In this document: piece after piece, positions 29,611 through 38,451 of the stretch
Numbering within the stretch: the stretch's first letter is position 1
How the letters are laid out: each line of letters starts with the position of its first letter
Notes under the pieces: model-generated
The model's database searches: none
What the model was told of the DNA's origin: nothing
The model's input: only the letters and a program-made list of their open reading frames with translations
Assembly (NCBI GenBank): GCA_913020295.1
Contig: CAJWAA010000012.1
Location: 1 to 64,000, forward strand
Source of the DNA: an uncultured Flavobacteriaceae bacterium
GTDB lineage: Bacteria > Bacteroidota > Bacteroidia > Flavobacteriales > Flavobacteriaceae
Reading direction: 5' to 3'
Length of the DNA: 64,000 nucleotides
Program-made: the position numbers and the translations under genes

Positions 29611-30519
29611 TTAAAGTTGCTTAGAAAACAATTCACGCCAGAAAGGTATCAATATCTTAAGTATTTCTCTTTTGGAGGCGTCTATTAAACTCAACAAATA
29701 CAATCCGATCATTTTTTGGAACTTCAGCCATTGGTGTGCCAATTTTTTATTTTTCCCCCTAAAATGTTTTTCAATGTAAATGTGGGTGGATTTGATGACT
29801 TCTGCCTTGGTTTTTATTTTGGTGGTTAAATCACTTCTTGATGAAACCCCATGCGAATGGAAGCACTCCCATTCGTTGAGTAATACTCTTGTTAGGCCCT
29901 TTTCTTCGGCTCTTTTTGATAAGTCAATGTCTTCACAATACATCCAAAATCTATCGTCCCAACCACCTGTTAAATCAAAATGTTCTTTTCGGAGTAAAAC
30001 AAAGGAACCAGAAATCCAATGTGGGAATGCGATGGGGTTTTTGGCCATTACTTTTTTAATTTGATCGGTGTGGAAAATTAATCTTTCGAGAGACCTTAGG
30101 ATTCCGTTACTGTTCCATACATTTGGAAAAATACCATAAGGATGGGTATTTTTTCCGCTTTCACTCAATTGTTTGATTGTAATCAAGTGGAAGTCGGGAT
30201 GATTATCACAATAAGGAATTAAAGTCTCCAAACAGTCTTTGGGTAGTCGCGTATCGGGATTTAGAAACAACAGCCATCGGGTTGAAGTGTTGTAAGCCCC
30301 CAAATTACACGCCGCGGCAAAACCAGCGTTGGTGTCACTTTTGATCCAATCTACCCAAGGGAATTTTTTGATAAAACCTTCCAGTATCCCATCATTAGAA
30401 TGATTATCGATTACGATGACTTTTTTTGCCCTCATTTCTTGTTGATCAAGACTCTGTAAACAGCTTTCCAGTTTTGACCATGAGCGATAGTTGACAACAA
30501 TAATAGAGAGATCGGGCAT
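29611..30519 (-). CDS. Glycosyltransferase family 2 protein
   Basis: A 302-residue GT-A fold glycosyltransferase. The family 2 motifs are DLSIIVVNYRSWSKLESCLQSL, VIDNHSND, the sugar-nucleotide DxD in FLNPDTRLP and the acceptor-side WMYCEDIDLSKRA. This is the rhamnosyl/galactofuranosyl-transferase-like GT2 subgroup that builds cell-surface polysaccharide, but donor and acceptor are unknown. No membrane helix is clear except a hydrophobic patch near residue 280. It begins 13 nt after the dapD stop, so is probably co-transcribed with it. Confidence 0.9.
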   Translation of the reverse strand: MPDLSIIVVNYRSWSKLESCLQSLDQQEMRAKKVIVIDNHSNDGILEGFIKKFPWVDWIKSDTNAGFAAACNLGAYNTSTRWLLFLNPDTRLPKDCLETLIPYCDNHPDFHLITIKQLSESGKNTHPYGIFPNVWNSNGILRSLERLIFHTDQIKKVMAKNPIAFPHWISGSFVLLRKEHFDLTGGWDDRFWMYCEDIDLSKRAEEKGLTRVLLNEWECFHSHGVSSRSDLTTKIKTKAEVIKSTHIYIEKHFRGKNKKLAHQWLKFQKMIGLYLLSLIDASKREILKILIPFWRELFSKQL

Positions 30520-30532
30520 ATTTTTTAGGGTA

Positions 30533-31339
30533 CTAAACGGCTACATCATGTTCTCTGAGCGCATTGTTCAAAGAGGTTTTTTTATCAGTACTTTCTTTTC
30601 TTTGACCTATGATCAAAGCACAAGGTACCTGATAGTCTCCTGCAGGAAAAGTTTTGATATAACAACCGGGGATAACCACTGATCTTTCGGGGACTTCTCC
30701 ACGATACTCGATCGGGCTTTGCCCCGAGACATTAATGACTTTGGTCGATGCAGTGATGACCACATTGGCCCCCAATACGGCTTCTTTTCCGATTTTAGCA
30801 CCCTCTACTACGATGCATCTTGATCCAATAAAGGCATTGTCTTCCACGATCACTGGGGAAGCTTGAAGGGGTTCCAATACTCCTCCTATGCCTACACCGC
30901 CGCTGAGGTGTACATTTTTTCCGATTTGAGCGCAACTGCCAACAGTGGCCCAAGTATCGACCATGGTTCCAGCATCCACATAAGCTCCTATATTTACGTA
31001 GCTGGGCATGAGAATGACACCACTGGAAATATAGGCCCCGTGTCGAGAAATGGCATGAGGAACAACTCGGATGCCCTTATCTTTATAACCTCTTTTAAGC
31101 GGGATTTTATCGTGAAATTCCATAGGACCTGCTTCTATGGTTTCCATCTTTTGAATGGGGAAGTAAAGCACTACTGCTTTTTTGACCCATTCGTTGACCT
31201 GCCAACCACTATCGCTGGGACTGGCCACTCTTAATTTTCCTGTATCTAATTGATTGATGACTTCTCTAATGGCCTCTTGGGTCTCACTTTTTTCAAGTAG
31301 CGATCGATCTTCCCATGCAGACTCTATGATTCTTTGCAT
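30533..31339 (-). CDS. dapD: 2,3,4,5-tetrahydropyridine-2,6-dicarboxylate N-succinyltransferase
   Basis: A 268-residue left-handed beta-helix acyltransferase. The hexapeptide repeats are plain in about residues 105-215 (NIGAYVDAGTMVDTWATVG, GVGIGGVL, AFIGSRCIVVEGAKIG, AVLGANVVI). It succinylates tetrahydrodipicolinate in lysine/diaminopimelate synthesis. The ATG at 31339 (MQRIIESAWEDR) is chosen: the open frame continues upstream to 31525, but that part is unlike DapD and overlaps ruvX. dapB and lysA in the window act before and after it. Confidence 0.97.
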   Translation of the reverse strand: MQRIIESAWEDRSLLEKSETQEAIREVINQLDTGKLRVASPSDSGWQVNEWVKKAVVLYFPIQKMETIEAGPMEFHDKIPLKRGYKDKGIRVVPHAISRHGAYISSGVILMPSYVNIGAYVDAGTMVDTWATVGSCAQIGKNVHLSGGVGIGGVLEPLQASPVIVEDNAFIGSRCIVVEGAKIGKEAVLGANVVITASTKVINVSGQSPIEYRGEVPERSVVIPGCYIKTFPAGDYQVPCALIIGQRKESTDKKTSLNNALREHDVAV

Positions 31340-31350
31340 ATTGTTTTTTT

Positions 31351-31358
31351 CAAAAATA
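31351..31358 (-). promoter_or_regulatory. -7 box of dapD promoter
   Basis: On the minus strand TATTTTTG, with a TTG 22 nt upstream; 11 nt from the dapD ATG. It shares an 81-nt divergent region with the ruvX promoter. Confidence 0.55.
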
Positions 31359-31404
31359 CTCAATTCAGTAGTTTTAATCGCAATAATTGTCTTCTCAAAA
31401 AAAG

Positions 31405-31412
31405 TATATTTG
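31405..31412 (+). promoter_or_regulatory. -7 box of ruvX operon promoter, 8 nt before the start codon
   Basis: TATATTTG followed by 8 nt and ATG. A TTG (31387-31389) lies 15 nt upstream, a slightly short spacer. Confidence 0.55.
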
Positions 31413-31420
31413 TAAATACA

Positions 31421-31846
31421 ATGGGGGTATTGATTGGTATTGATTTCGGAAAAAAACGCACAGGATTGGCGCATACTGATACTGAAAAAATTATTGCTAG
31501 TGGTTTGACCACCGTAGAGACCCACAATGCATTAGCTTTTCTTATTGATTATCAGAAGGAAATCTCGATTGATAAGTTTGTTGTTGGACAACCCAAACAG
31601 AAAGATGGAAACCAATCTGACGTAGAAGTAGACATTCTTCTCTTTATTGGCCAACTAAGAAAAACATTTCCCAATGTAGCTGTTGTACGTCAAGATGAGA
31701 GATTTACATCAAAAATGTCGCTTAACAGCCTAATTCAATCAGGGGCAAAAAAGAAAATAAGAAAGGATAAAGCTGTTTTAGACAAAATTAGTGCAACATT
31801 GATTTTACAGTCTTATTTGACCTCAAATTCTAAATCTGCTTTATGA
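31421..31846 (+). CDS. ruvX: Holliday junction resolvase-like protein RuvX/YqgF
   Basis: A 141-residue RNase H-fold protein. It begins MGVLIGIDFGKKRTGLAHTD, the conserved first strand with catalytic Asp, then VVGQPKQKDG and RQDERFTSKMS with further acidic positions, ending at the C-terminal Asp of DKAVLDKISATLIL. Such proteins are linked to 16S rRNA 5' end processing (YqgF) as well as nuclease activity on branched DNA. ATG 31421 is chosen over an in-frame start 87 nt upstream. The stop overlaps def by ATGA. Confidence 0.92.
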   Translation: MGVLIGIDFGKKRTGLAHTDTEKIIASGLTTVETHNALAFLIDYQKEISIDKFVVGQPKQKDGNQSDVEVDILLFIGQLRKTFPNVAVVRQDERFTSKMSLNSLIQSGAKKKIRKDKAVLDKISATLILQSYLTSNSKSAL

Positions 31847-32433
31847 TCTTACCGATAGTTGCATATGGATCTAATGTTTTAAAAGTAAAGGCTTCACCAG
31901 TGGCTACCCCGGACCCCAATTTGAAAAAGTTGATTGCAAATATGTGGGAAACCATGTATAATGCTAATGGAGTAGGCTTGGCCGCTCCACAAATTGGAGA
32001 ATCAAAACGATTGTTTGTCATTGATGCCACTCCTTTTGCACAAGACGAAGAACTAAGTAAAGAGGAGGTCGAAGTAATAAATGGTTTTAAGCAGGTTTTT
32101 ATCAATCCAGTTATGATAGCTGAGACTGGAGAAGAATGGGATTTTACAGAGGGTTGTTTAAGCATCCCTAACATTAGAGAGGATGTTTCCCGAAAGAAAG
32201 AAATTACTATACAGTTTTTAGATGAACAATTTATTGAACAAAAATTGACCCTTAATGGATTAGCAGCTCGAGTGGTACAACACGAGTATGACCATATTGA
32301 GGGAATATTATTTACTGATAAACTCAGTCCTTTAAAAAAAAGATTGTTGAAGGGTAAGTTGAATAATATCAGTAAAGGGAAAATTAACCCTGATTATAAA
32401 ATGCACTTTTCGATCAAAAAAACAAGAAAATGA
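31843..32433 (+). CDS. def: Peptide deformylase
   Basis: A 196-residue metal enzyme. All three motifs are present: GVGLAAPQ (Q50), EGCLS (C105) and QHEYDH (H147, E148, H151). It removes the formyl group from N-terminal methionine of new proteins. It is coupled to ruvX by ATGA and to the DUF5606 gene by a 4-nt overlap (32430-32433), so all three are read in one operon. Confidence 0.97.
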   Translation: MILPIVAYGSNVLKVKASPVATPDPNLKKLIANMWETMYNANGVGLAAPQIGESKRLFVIDATPFAQDEELSKEEVEVINGFKQVFINPVMIAETGEEWDFTEGCLSIPNIREDVSRKKEITIQFLDEQFIEQKLTLNGLAARVVQHEYDHIEGILFTDKLSPLKKRLLKGKLNNISKGKINPDYKMHFSIKKTRK

Positions 32434-32870
32434 GCGAATCTAATCTGGATAAAATTTTAACCATATCGGGAAAACCCGGTTTGTTTCGAATGATTTCACA
32501 AACCCGAACAGGAGTAATAGCGGTTTCTTTAAGTGACCAAAAGAAAGTTGTCACCAATAATATCCGGCAACAAATAAATTTATTATCAGAAATAAGGGTT
32601 TTTGGGTTGAAGGATGAAATTCCGTTAAGTGAAATATTTAAACTAATGTATCAGTTGGAAAAAGGGAAGCAAGCCCGTGTAAAACCTAAAGCATCAATAG
32701 ATGAATTGGAATCATATTTTTTTAAGGTTTTTCAAGATTATGATGAGGACAGAGTTTATGGTAGCGACATCAAAAAAATCATACAATGGTATAATTTGTT
32801 GTTGGATTCAAATGAATTAAAATTTGACCTAATCAAGGAAAAAAAACTCTCCGATAGGGAGGAAGTGTAA
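32430..32870 (+). CDS. DUF5606 domain-containing protein
   Basis: A 146-residue protein. Residues 5-50 (LDKILTISGKPGLFRMISQTRTGVIAVSL) are the DUF5606 signature, a small fold found in Bacteroidota with an unknown function. The following section is charged and helical. It overlaps def by 4 nt and touches mazG, suggesting co-translation. The domain is typically small and cytoplasmic; nothing indicates catalysis. Confidence 0.85.
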   Translation: MSESNLDKILTISGKPGLFRMISQTRTGVIAVSLSDQKKVVTNNIRQQINLLSEIRVFGLKDEIPLSEIFKLMYQLEKGKQARVKPKASIDELESYFFKVFQDYDEDRVYGSDIKKIIQWYNLLLDSNELKFDLIKEKKLSDREEV

Positions 32871-33647
32871 ATGGGATCGAGAGCAGCACAACTAAAGGCT
32901 TTTGAGCGTTTGCTTGATATTATGGATGAGCTAAGGGAAAAATGTCCTTGGGATCGAAAACAGACTTTTGAAACCCTACGTCATTTAACCATAGAAGAGA
33001 CCTATGAATTAGGAGATGCTATTTTGAAGGATAATTTGGAGGAGATCAAAAAAGAGCTGGGGGATCTTCTGCTCCATATTGTTTTTTATTCCAAAATAGG
33101 TAGCGAAAAAAAGGTTTTTGATATTGCCGATGTTGCAAATCAAATTGCTGATAAACTGATTCACCGACATCCACACATTTATGGTGAGATCGATGTGGAA
33201 AATGCAGACCAAGTTGTTAAAAACTGGGAGGCTATTAAATTAAAAGAGGGAAAGAAAAGTGTTTTGGATGGAGTTCCCAAAAGCCTTCCTGCTTTGGTCA
33301 AGGCCCATCGAATTCAAGATAAAGTATCGGGCGTAGGTTTTGACTGGGATCAAAAGGAGGCCGTATTGGAAAAGGTTAAAGAAGAGTTGGATGAGTTAAA
33401 GGCTGAGATAGATGCCATGAGTTCAAACAAGATTGAGTCGGAATTTGGTGATGTTATGTTTTCATTGGTCAATTACGCCCGATTCCTTAAAATCAATCCA
33501 GAAAATGCATTGGAACGCACCAATAATAAATTCATAAAACGCTTCAACTATATCGAGAAAAAAGCCCAAAAGAATAAAAAAAAAATTAGTGACCTGAGTA
33601 TAGAGGAAATGGAGATTTTATGGCAGGAGGCCAAAAAAAGGGATTGA
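32871..33647 (+). CDS. mazG: Nucleoside triphosphate pyrophosphohydrolase MazG
   Basis: A 258-residue protein with both MazG domains. Domain one has LREKCPWDRKQTFETLRHLTIEETYEL with the EExxE metal site and ELGDLLLHIVFYS; domain two starts near residue 165 (KVKEELDELKAEI, EFGDVMFSLVNYARF). It hydrolyses NTPs to NMP and PPi, cleaning oxidised or excess nucleotides. It is the last gene of the ruvX-def operon, and its stop faces the end of DUF349 gene after 17 nt. Confidence 0.96.
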   Translation: MGSRAAQLKAFERLLDIMDELREKCPWDRKQTFETLRHLTIEETYELGDAILKDNLEEIKKELGDLLLHIVFYSKIGSEKKVFDIADVANQIADKLIHRHPHIYGEIDVENADQVVKNWEAIKLKEGKKSVLDGVPKSLPALVKAHRIQDKVSGVGFDWDQKEAVLEKVKEELDELKAEIDAMSSNKIESEFGDVMFSLVNYARFLKINPENALERTNNKFIKRFNYIEKKAQKNKKKISDLSIEEMEILWQEAKKRD

Positions 33648-33664
33648 TTCAGTCCTGATATTCT

Positions 33665-35632
33665 TTATTTATCAATATCACCCTCAAAAGACTCCTCTTC
33701 AACTGAGACACTTCTTGCAGATACCTCTCTTTTTAGTTTTTTTAAACCCACAAGATGTTCTTTATGTTTTTCGATTTTAGATTTGAGTTTATTTAACTTG
33801 GAGGTAACATCAATAAATAATGGATTATCGGTGCTGGAATTAGAAAAATAATCGAGATTATTTTCCAGCTGTCTCGCTTCAGAGTTGAAATCCTCAAGGA
33901 CTCTTTTGGTGTTTTGAATTTCAATTGACAGTCCATTTTCATCTTCTTTGATGATGGAAAAACGAATATAGTTTTTAGCTTCTTTTTTCAAGTTCTTATC
34001 CATGTCAGATTTATCTATCAGGGCAAGAAAAGCTTTATTGAAACTCTCAATATTTTTTGAATTGGTAATTCCCGTCAACTCACCTAAACGGTTGTATTCT
34101 ATCCATTGTTGATCGAAAAATTCTTTAAAAGACTCTAGTTTGGATGGTATTTGAAAACTTTTTATACCTCTAATAAATTTCTCTTTCTTTTGGTGTGCCT
34201 TTTCTTCATTTTTGTTGATTCTCTGATAACCAGATTTGATACGCTCAAAATAAAGGTTGCATTGGGAACGAAATTCCTCCCATTGCTTATTGGAAATTTT
34301 TCGAGGAACAAATCCAATTGCTCTCCAATCTTTTTGAATGTTTTTCATTCGATTGCTGTAACTTCTCCAGTCATCTTTTTCTAAGATTTCTCTTACCTCA
34401 CTGATCAGGGCTTTTTTGAGATCAATATTCTTTTTTTGTTCAGATTTTTGAGACTTATAAAATTGATTTTTTTCACGATTTATTTCTCGGCTAATTTCTC
34501 TAAATCGATTCCATGTAGCTTTACTGTGTTTTTTTGTTACCTGACCAATTGATTGAAATTCAGTCCTCATTTTATTGAATTCTTCGATTATTTTCCGCCA
34601 ATTGTTGTGATTTTGAGGAGGATTGTTTTTTATCTCATCCATTTTATTCAAGATAGAGTTCTTTTTATTTAGGTTTTCCTCAAGAATATTATCGTATTCT
34701 TTGTCAAACTCTTGTCTTCTGTTGTGAATGATTTGACTAGCTGATTGAAAGCGGGTCCAAAGCTCTTCTCGATGCTCTTTAGCCACTGGTCCAAGGTCAT
34801 TCTTCCATAATCTATGAAGAGTGTTTAGGTCGCGGGATGCTTTCAAAACATCAGGGATAGTGGATAATTTTTCGGCCTGTTCTATGATTTTGATTTTTTC
34901 TTCGTAATTGTGCTTGAAATCCAAATCTCTCAATTCGCGATTTAGATGAAGAAAATCATAAAAGATTTCGGTGTGGTGTTTGTAGGTTTGCCAAATATTG
35001 TTGCTTTGGGCTCTGGGGACAGGTCCAGTTTTGTGCCAACTGTCCTGTAGATTTTTAAATTTTTTATAGATCGTATTAATGTTTTCATCAACATTGATAA
35101 GCATTTTCAAACTCTCAATTATCTCTAATTTCCTGTCGAGATTTAGTTTTTGAGATTGTTCTCTCTCTTGAAAATAGGTCCGTTTATTTTTTTTATATTC
35201 CCGAACCACTTGATCAAAAGTATTTTTGTATTGAGGTTTAAAGTAGAAATCAATTTCATTTCCTTCTTCCTTGATAAATATTTCTTTTTTTTCTTGAATT
35301 TCTAATTTGAATACTGAATCAAAGGTTTGGATTATTTCCTTTATATTTTTATCATCGGCTAACCATTGTTCAGCTTTTACTTTTTTTTGAAGTATTTCGA
35401 CCAATTCAATCAAAGTCAGTTGACTAAAATCTTTAGTTGCTTCGTCTATATTTTCTGATTTTTTTTGCCCATCATTTTCCACAATTACTTCTTTAGGTGT
35501 TGTGTTGTCTAAATCTACCTCAGATGTGGACATTTTTTTCTTTGAAGCATCTTCAGTAGCGTTTATCGTTTTCTGCGATGTAACTTTTTTTTTATCCTGA
35601 GGATCACTGGCTTTGTCTTTTGTATTTGCCAT
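33665..35632 (-). CDS. DUF349 domain-containing protein
   Basis: A 655-residue, highly charged protein. After a disordered Lys/Asp/Ser/Thr-rich N-terminus (about 1-85) it has four or five repeats of the DUF349 type (LQDSWHKTGPVPRAQSNNIWQ, LHRLWKNDLGPVAKEHREELW, EFQSIGQVTKKHSKATW, DWRAIGFVPRKISNKQWEEF), each with a conserved Trp and Gly-Pro. The tail (about 585-640) is a likely coiled coil. The whole protein is predicted helical. Function is unknown; no signal peptide is seen. It is the last gene of a minus-strand group after aroE, with a 54-nt gap. Confidence 0.88.
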   Translation of the reverse strand: MANTKDKASDPQDKKKVTSQKTINATEDASKKKMSTSEVDLDNTTPKEVIVENDGQKKSENIDEATKDFSQLTLIELVEILQKKVKAEQWLADDKNIKEIIQTFDSVFKLEIQEKKEIFIKEEGNEIDFYFKPQYKNTFDQVVREYKKNKRTYFQEREQSQKLNLDRKLEIIESLKMLINVDENINTIYKKFKNLQDSWHKTGPVPRAQSNNIWQTYKHHTEIFYDFLHLNRELRDLDFKHNYEEKIKIIEQAEKLSTIPDVLKASRDLNTLHRLWKNDLGPVAKEHREELWTRFQSASQIIHNRRQEFDKEYDNILEENLNKKNSILNKMDEIKNNPPQNHNNWRKIIEEFNKMRTEFQSIGQVTKKHSKATWNRFREISREINREKNQFYKSQKSEQKKNIDLKKALISEVREILEKDDWRSYSNRMKNIQKDWRAIGFVPRKISNKQWEEFRSQCNLYFERIKSGYQRINKNEEKAHQKKEKFIRGIKSFQIPSKLESFKEFFDQQWIEYNRLGELTGITNSKNIESFNKAFLALIDKSDMDKNLKKEAKNYIRFSIIKEDENGLSIEIQNTKRVLEDFNSEARQLENNLDYFSNSSTDNPLFIDVTSKLNKLKSKIEKHKEHLVGLKKLKREVSARSVSVEEESFEGDIDK

Positions 35633-35686
35633 GACAGGTAATGTTTGTAAAATTTTTTAAAATTTACAAAAAAAAAAAATGTCTAC

Positions 35687-36439
35687 CTATTCATTCCAAA
35701 TCTCCCAAGATTTTTCAGCTTGATATTCCAGCATTTTTTGTCCATTTAAAATTTTACTGCCTCTTGTTTTTCCCTCTCTTAGAAATTGAGTTTCCGCTGG
35801 ATTGTAAATGAGGTCGTATAGAATATGGTTTTTTGTTAGGAATTGATAGGGTAGGTCTGGGGCATTATCAATATTAGGGAAAGTTCCAACAGGGGAAGCA
35901 TTTATGATTAATTCATGTTCATTAATAGTAATTTCATCTACGTCGGTATAAATCGTAGTATTTTCTCCACCTCTTCTCGATATGTAGGAAAATTCTATTT
36001 TTAATTTTTTCATTACATAAGCTACTGCAGAAGAAGCACCACCAGTACCAAGGATCAAGGCTTTTTTGGGGAGTTTGTTGATTATTTCTAAAAGTGATTT
36101 TTCAAATCCATAAACATCAGTGTTGTGTCCACTGGTAGTTCCGTCCTTGTGAAATTTTATGGTGTTGACAGCATTTACTTTTTCAGCGGCAGGGGAAAGC
36201 CGGTCTAAATAATGGATCACGTCTCTCTTATATGGAGTGGTTACATTAAGTCCAAAAATATTCTTCAGCGAGAGTACGTTTTTTAGTTCTTTAATTTGAT
36301 TTAAATCAAAGTTCGTATAGATGCAGTCGTGCAAATTTTCGGTTTCAAATTTTTTTTTAAAATAACCTCTTGAAAAAGAATATTCTATATTCTTGCCAAT
36401 CAATCCATATCGCTTGATATTACTTTTTTTGGACTCCAT
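35687..36439 (-). CDS. aroE: Shikimate dehydrogenase
   Basis: A 250-residue enzyme with N-terminal substrate domain (YGLIGKNIEYSFSRGYF, LNVTTPYKRDVI with catalytic Lys and the shikimate-binding NxTxPxK) and NADP domain with ALILGTGGASSAVAY. The NADP-specificity residues NRT are replaced by YISRRG. It reduces 3-dehydroshikimate in aromatic amino acid synthesis. The ATG at 36439 overlaps the preceding DUF368 gene by 20 nt; no later start keeps the conserved first strand. Confidence 0.93.
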   Translation of the reverse strand: MESKKSNIKRYGLIGKNIEYSFSRGYFKKKFETENLHDCIYTNFDLNQIKELKNVLSLKNIFGLNVTTPYKRDVIHYLDRLSPAAEKVNAVNTIKFHKDGTTSGHNTDVYGFEKSLLEIINKLPKKALILGTGGASSAVAYVMKKLKIEFSYISRRGGENTTIYTDVDEITINEHELIINASPVGTFPNIDNAPDLPYQFLTKNHILYDLIYNPAETQFLREGKTRGSKILNGQKMLEYQAEKSWEIWNE

Positions 36440-37433
36440 ATTTTTCCAATAATGTCACAATTAATATCCCTAAAATTATGAATAAAGTAATGAACCAAAA
36501 ATTGGCGTCTGAAAAATCAGGAATGTAGTAATCATAGTATTCAATTATAGGATTTCCAAGACTGTTGCTGAGGATTTTTCCCGACTCATTCATTACAAAA
36601 ACTTCGTTTCTCCAAGGCCAAATCACTCCTAATGAACCAGCGATAAAACCTATGATGGTTGCCAGTGTAACTGGTTTGAATTTCTTTAAAACATAACTCA
36701 ATACGTTGGAGAATAAAACCAATCCTGTAACAGATCCGGCTGTGAAGGTTGCTGCCAATTGTAGCAGCTTCATTCTGGAATGATCTTCTACAAATTTGAA
36801 GTTGAATTGAATCAAATCCGATAGGGTATAATATATAGCATTAACCGAATCGACTAGAAGAAGGGTGTAATTACCAAGTAAAAGTAAAAGGAATGAGCCT
36901 GACAATCCTGGAAGGGTCATTCCTGAAACACTGATGATCCCGCAAAAAAGCACAAAAAGAATATTATCATTTTCAGAGGAGGGCTTGGACACCATAATGA
37001 TCAATCCAATGGATAACCCAATAAAAAAAAAGAGTAATGTTTTTAAATTCCATTTTTCTAACTCAAAAAAAACGAAATACAAGGACGAAAGTATCATTCC
37101 AAAAAATACAGCTAAAACATGCATTTCATAATTTTTGATCAGGTGATCTAAGATCAAAGACACGCTAAAATAGCTGATTACAACCCCCGAAAAAAGCAAT
37201 ACTAAAAAATAACCATTGATGTATTGGTAGAAAGGACGCCAGCCCCTATTGATCAAAATGTTGAATGCTTTGAGATTGATTTTCTGGAGGGAGTAGATTA
37301 ATTCTTCATAAAATCCAGCTACAAATGCAACAATACCACCCGAAACTCCAGGAACCTTGTTGGCTGCTCCCATGGCAATCCCTTTTAAAATTAGGATAAA
37401 ACTTTTTCGAAAAGATGTTTTTCTTTCTTTCAC
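36420..37433 (-). CDS. DUF368 family membrane protein, copy 1
   Basis: A polytopic membrane protein of about 337 residues. The N-terminal motif LKGIAMGAANKVPGVSGGIVAF and the mid-protein ISVSGMTLPGLSGSFLLLLLG form the two-fold GxSGG repeat of DUF368, a family linked in other bacteria to polyprenyl-phosphate transport. The start is ambiguous: TTG at 37487 overlaps the upstream gene by 44 nt, while GTG at 37433 gives 15 residues before LKG, matching the 14 in its paralogue, so GTG is preferred. It is adjacent to a second, divergent copy. Confidence 0.85.
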   Translation of the reverse strand: MKERKTSFRKSFILILKGIAMGAANKVPGVSGGIVAFVAGFYEELIYSLQKINLKAFNILINRGWRPFYQYINGYFLVLLFSGVVISYFSVSLILDHLIKNYEMHVLAVFFGMILSSLYFVFFELEKWNLKTLLFFFIGLSIGLIIMVSKPSSENDNILFVLFCGIISVSGMTLPGLSGSFLLLLLGNYTLLLVDSVNAIYYTLSDLIQFNFKFVEDHSRMKLLQLAATFTAGSVTGLVLFSNVLSYVLKKFKPVTLATIIGFIAGSLGVIWPWRNEVFVMNESGKILSNSLGNPIIEYYDYYIPDFSDANFWFITLFIILGILIVTLLEKYGVQKK

Positions 37434-37443
37434 TTGGATGGGG

Positions 37444-38394
37444 TTAAAATTTTCTTTTATCCAAAATATAAACCAAGCATACGCCAACTACAAAAAAAAT
37501 AATAGCAAGTGTAAGTTGAGGGTTCGCTGGATAATCAAAAGGTGAAATGGGTTTATTAAGTATTTTGGTATTATTGGCCAGTACTAACTCATATTTTTGC
37601 TGCCAAGGCCATATTTTGTTAAGCGCTCCTATCATCAGACCAATTAGCACCGCCATGGTCTTGTCGTGTTCTTTGTCAAACAACCATTTTAAAACGGAGG
37701 CAAAAATTCTAAGTCCTAGTAAGATTCCCAAAACAAAGATGGAGAGTTTTGTAAAAGTGGGAATCATAAGTTCCATCTGCATGTTAGTCAAGCTGATTAG
37801 TAAATCTTTTATCAGCCCGATTACGGTACTGTAGGTACCCATTATAATCAGAATATAGGCTCCTGAGATTCCTGGCAGTATCATTGCAATTATCCCCAAA
37901 AAGCCTGATATAAATAAATATATTATACTTATTTCCTCATTAATAGGGGTCATTTGTATTAAAAAAAAAGATACGTTAGCACTAAAAATTACCAATAGTA
38001 TATTGAAAACATTCCATCGTCTCAGCTCTTTTTTTAATATAAAAATACTGGCCAATAACAACCCAAGAAAAAAAGACCAAATTGGGATAGGATATTCGTT
38101 GATCAGCCAGTCAATGACAAAAGAAAAGATTATAACTGCAGATATAACTCCCAAAAAAAGAACTAACAGAAAATCACCATTGATCATGTTCCAAAAACCA
38201 CTAAAACCATTTTTTTTGATGCTCCTAAGGCTTTTAAGATTGATCGATTCAATGGACTCAATGAGTTCTTTGTAAACTCCAAGAATAAGTGCGATTGTTC
38301 CTCCAGAGACCCCTGGCATCAGATCGGCGGCACCCATTGCCACTCCCTTGAGGTATAGAAGGATATTTTGTTTGGAAATAAGATTTTTCAACAA
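37444..38394 (-). CDS. DUF368 family membrane protein, copy 2
   Basis: A 316-residue polytopic membrane protein with the same motif layout as copy 1: LKGVAMGAADLMPGVSGGTIALI near the start and AMILPGISGAYILIIMGTY in the middle. About eight hydrophobic helices are present. In other bacteria DUF368 proteins have been assigned as undecaprenyl-phosphate translocases; that role here is inferred from family only. It lies upstream of copy 1 with a 10-nt gap if copy 1 starts at GTG. The copies differ clearly in sequence, so the duplication is old. Confidence 0.88.
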   Translation of the reverse strand: MLKNLISKQNILLYLKGVAMGAADLMPGVSGGTIALILGVYKELIESIESINLKSLRSIKKNGFSGFWNMINGDFLLVLFLGVISAVIIFSFVIDWLINEYPIPIWSFFLGLLLASIFILKKELRRWNVFNILLVIFSANVSFFLIQMTPINEEISIIYLFISGFLGIIAMILPGISGAYILIIMGTYSTVIGLIKDLLISLTNMQMELMIPTFTKLSIFVLGILLGLRIFASVLKWLFDKEHDKTMAVLIGLMIGALNKIWPWQQKYELVLANNTKILNKPISPFDYPANPQLTLAIIFFVVGVCLVYILDKRKF

Positions 38395-38451
38395 TCAAAA
38401 TTTAACGCAATATATAGCGAAAAACCGAATTAGATGGCTATAAATAATGTA

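Noticed and set aside
31340-31525. Extension of dapD by 62 codons upstream of the ATG at 31339
   Set aside because: The added part is unlike DapD, overlaps ruvX and its promoter, and the ATG at 31339 gives the usual length.
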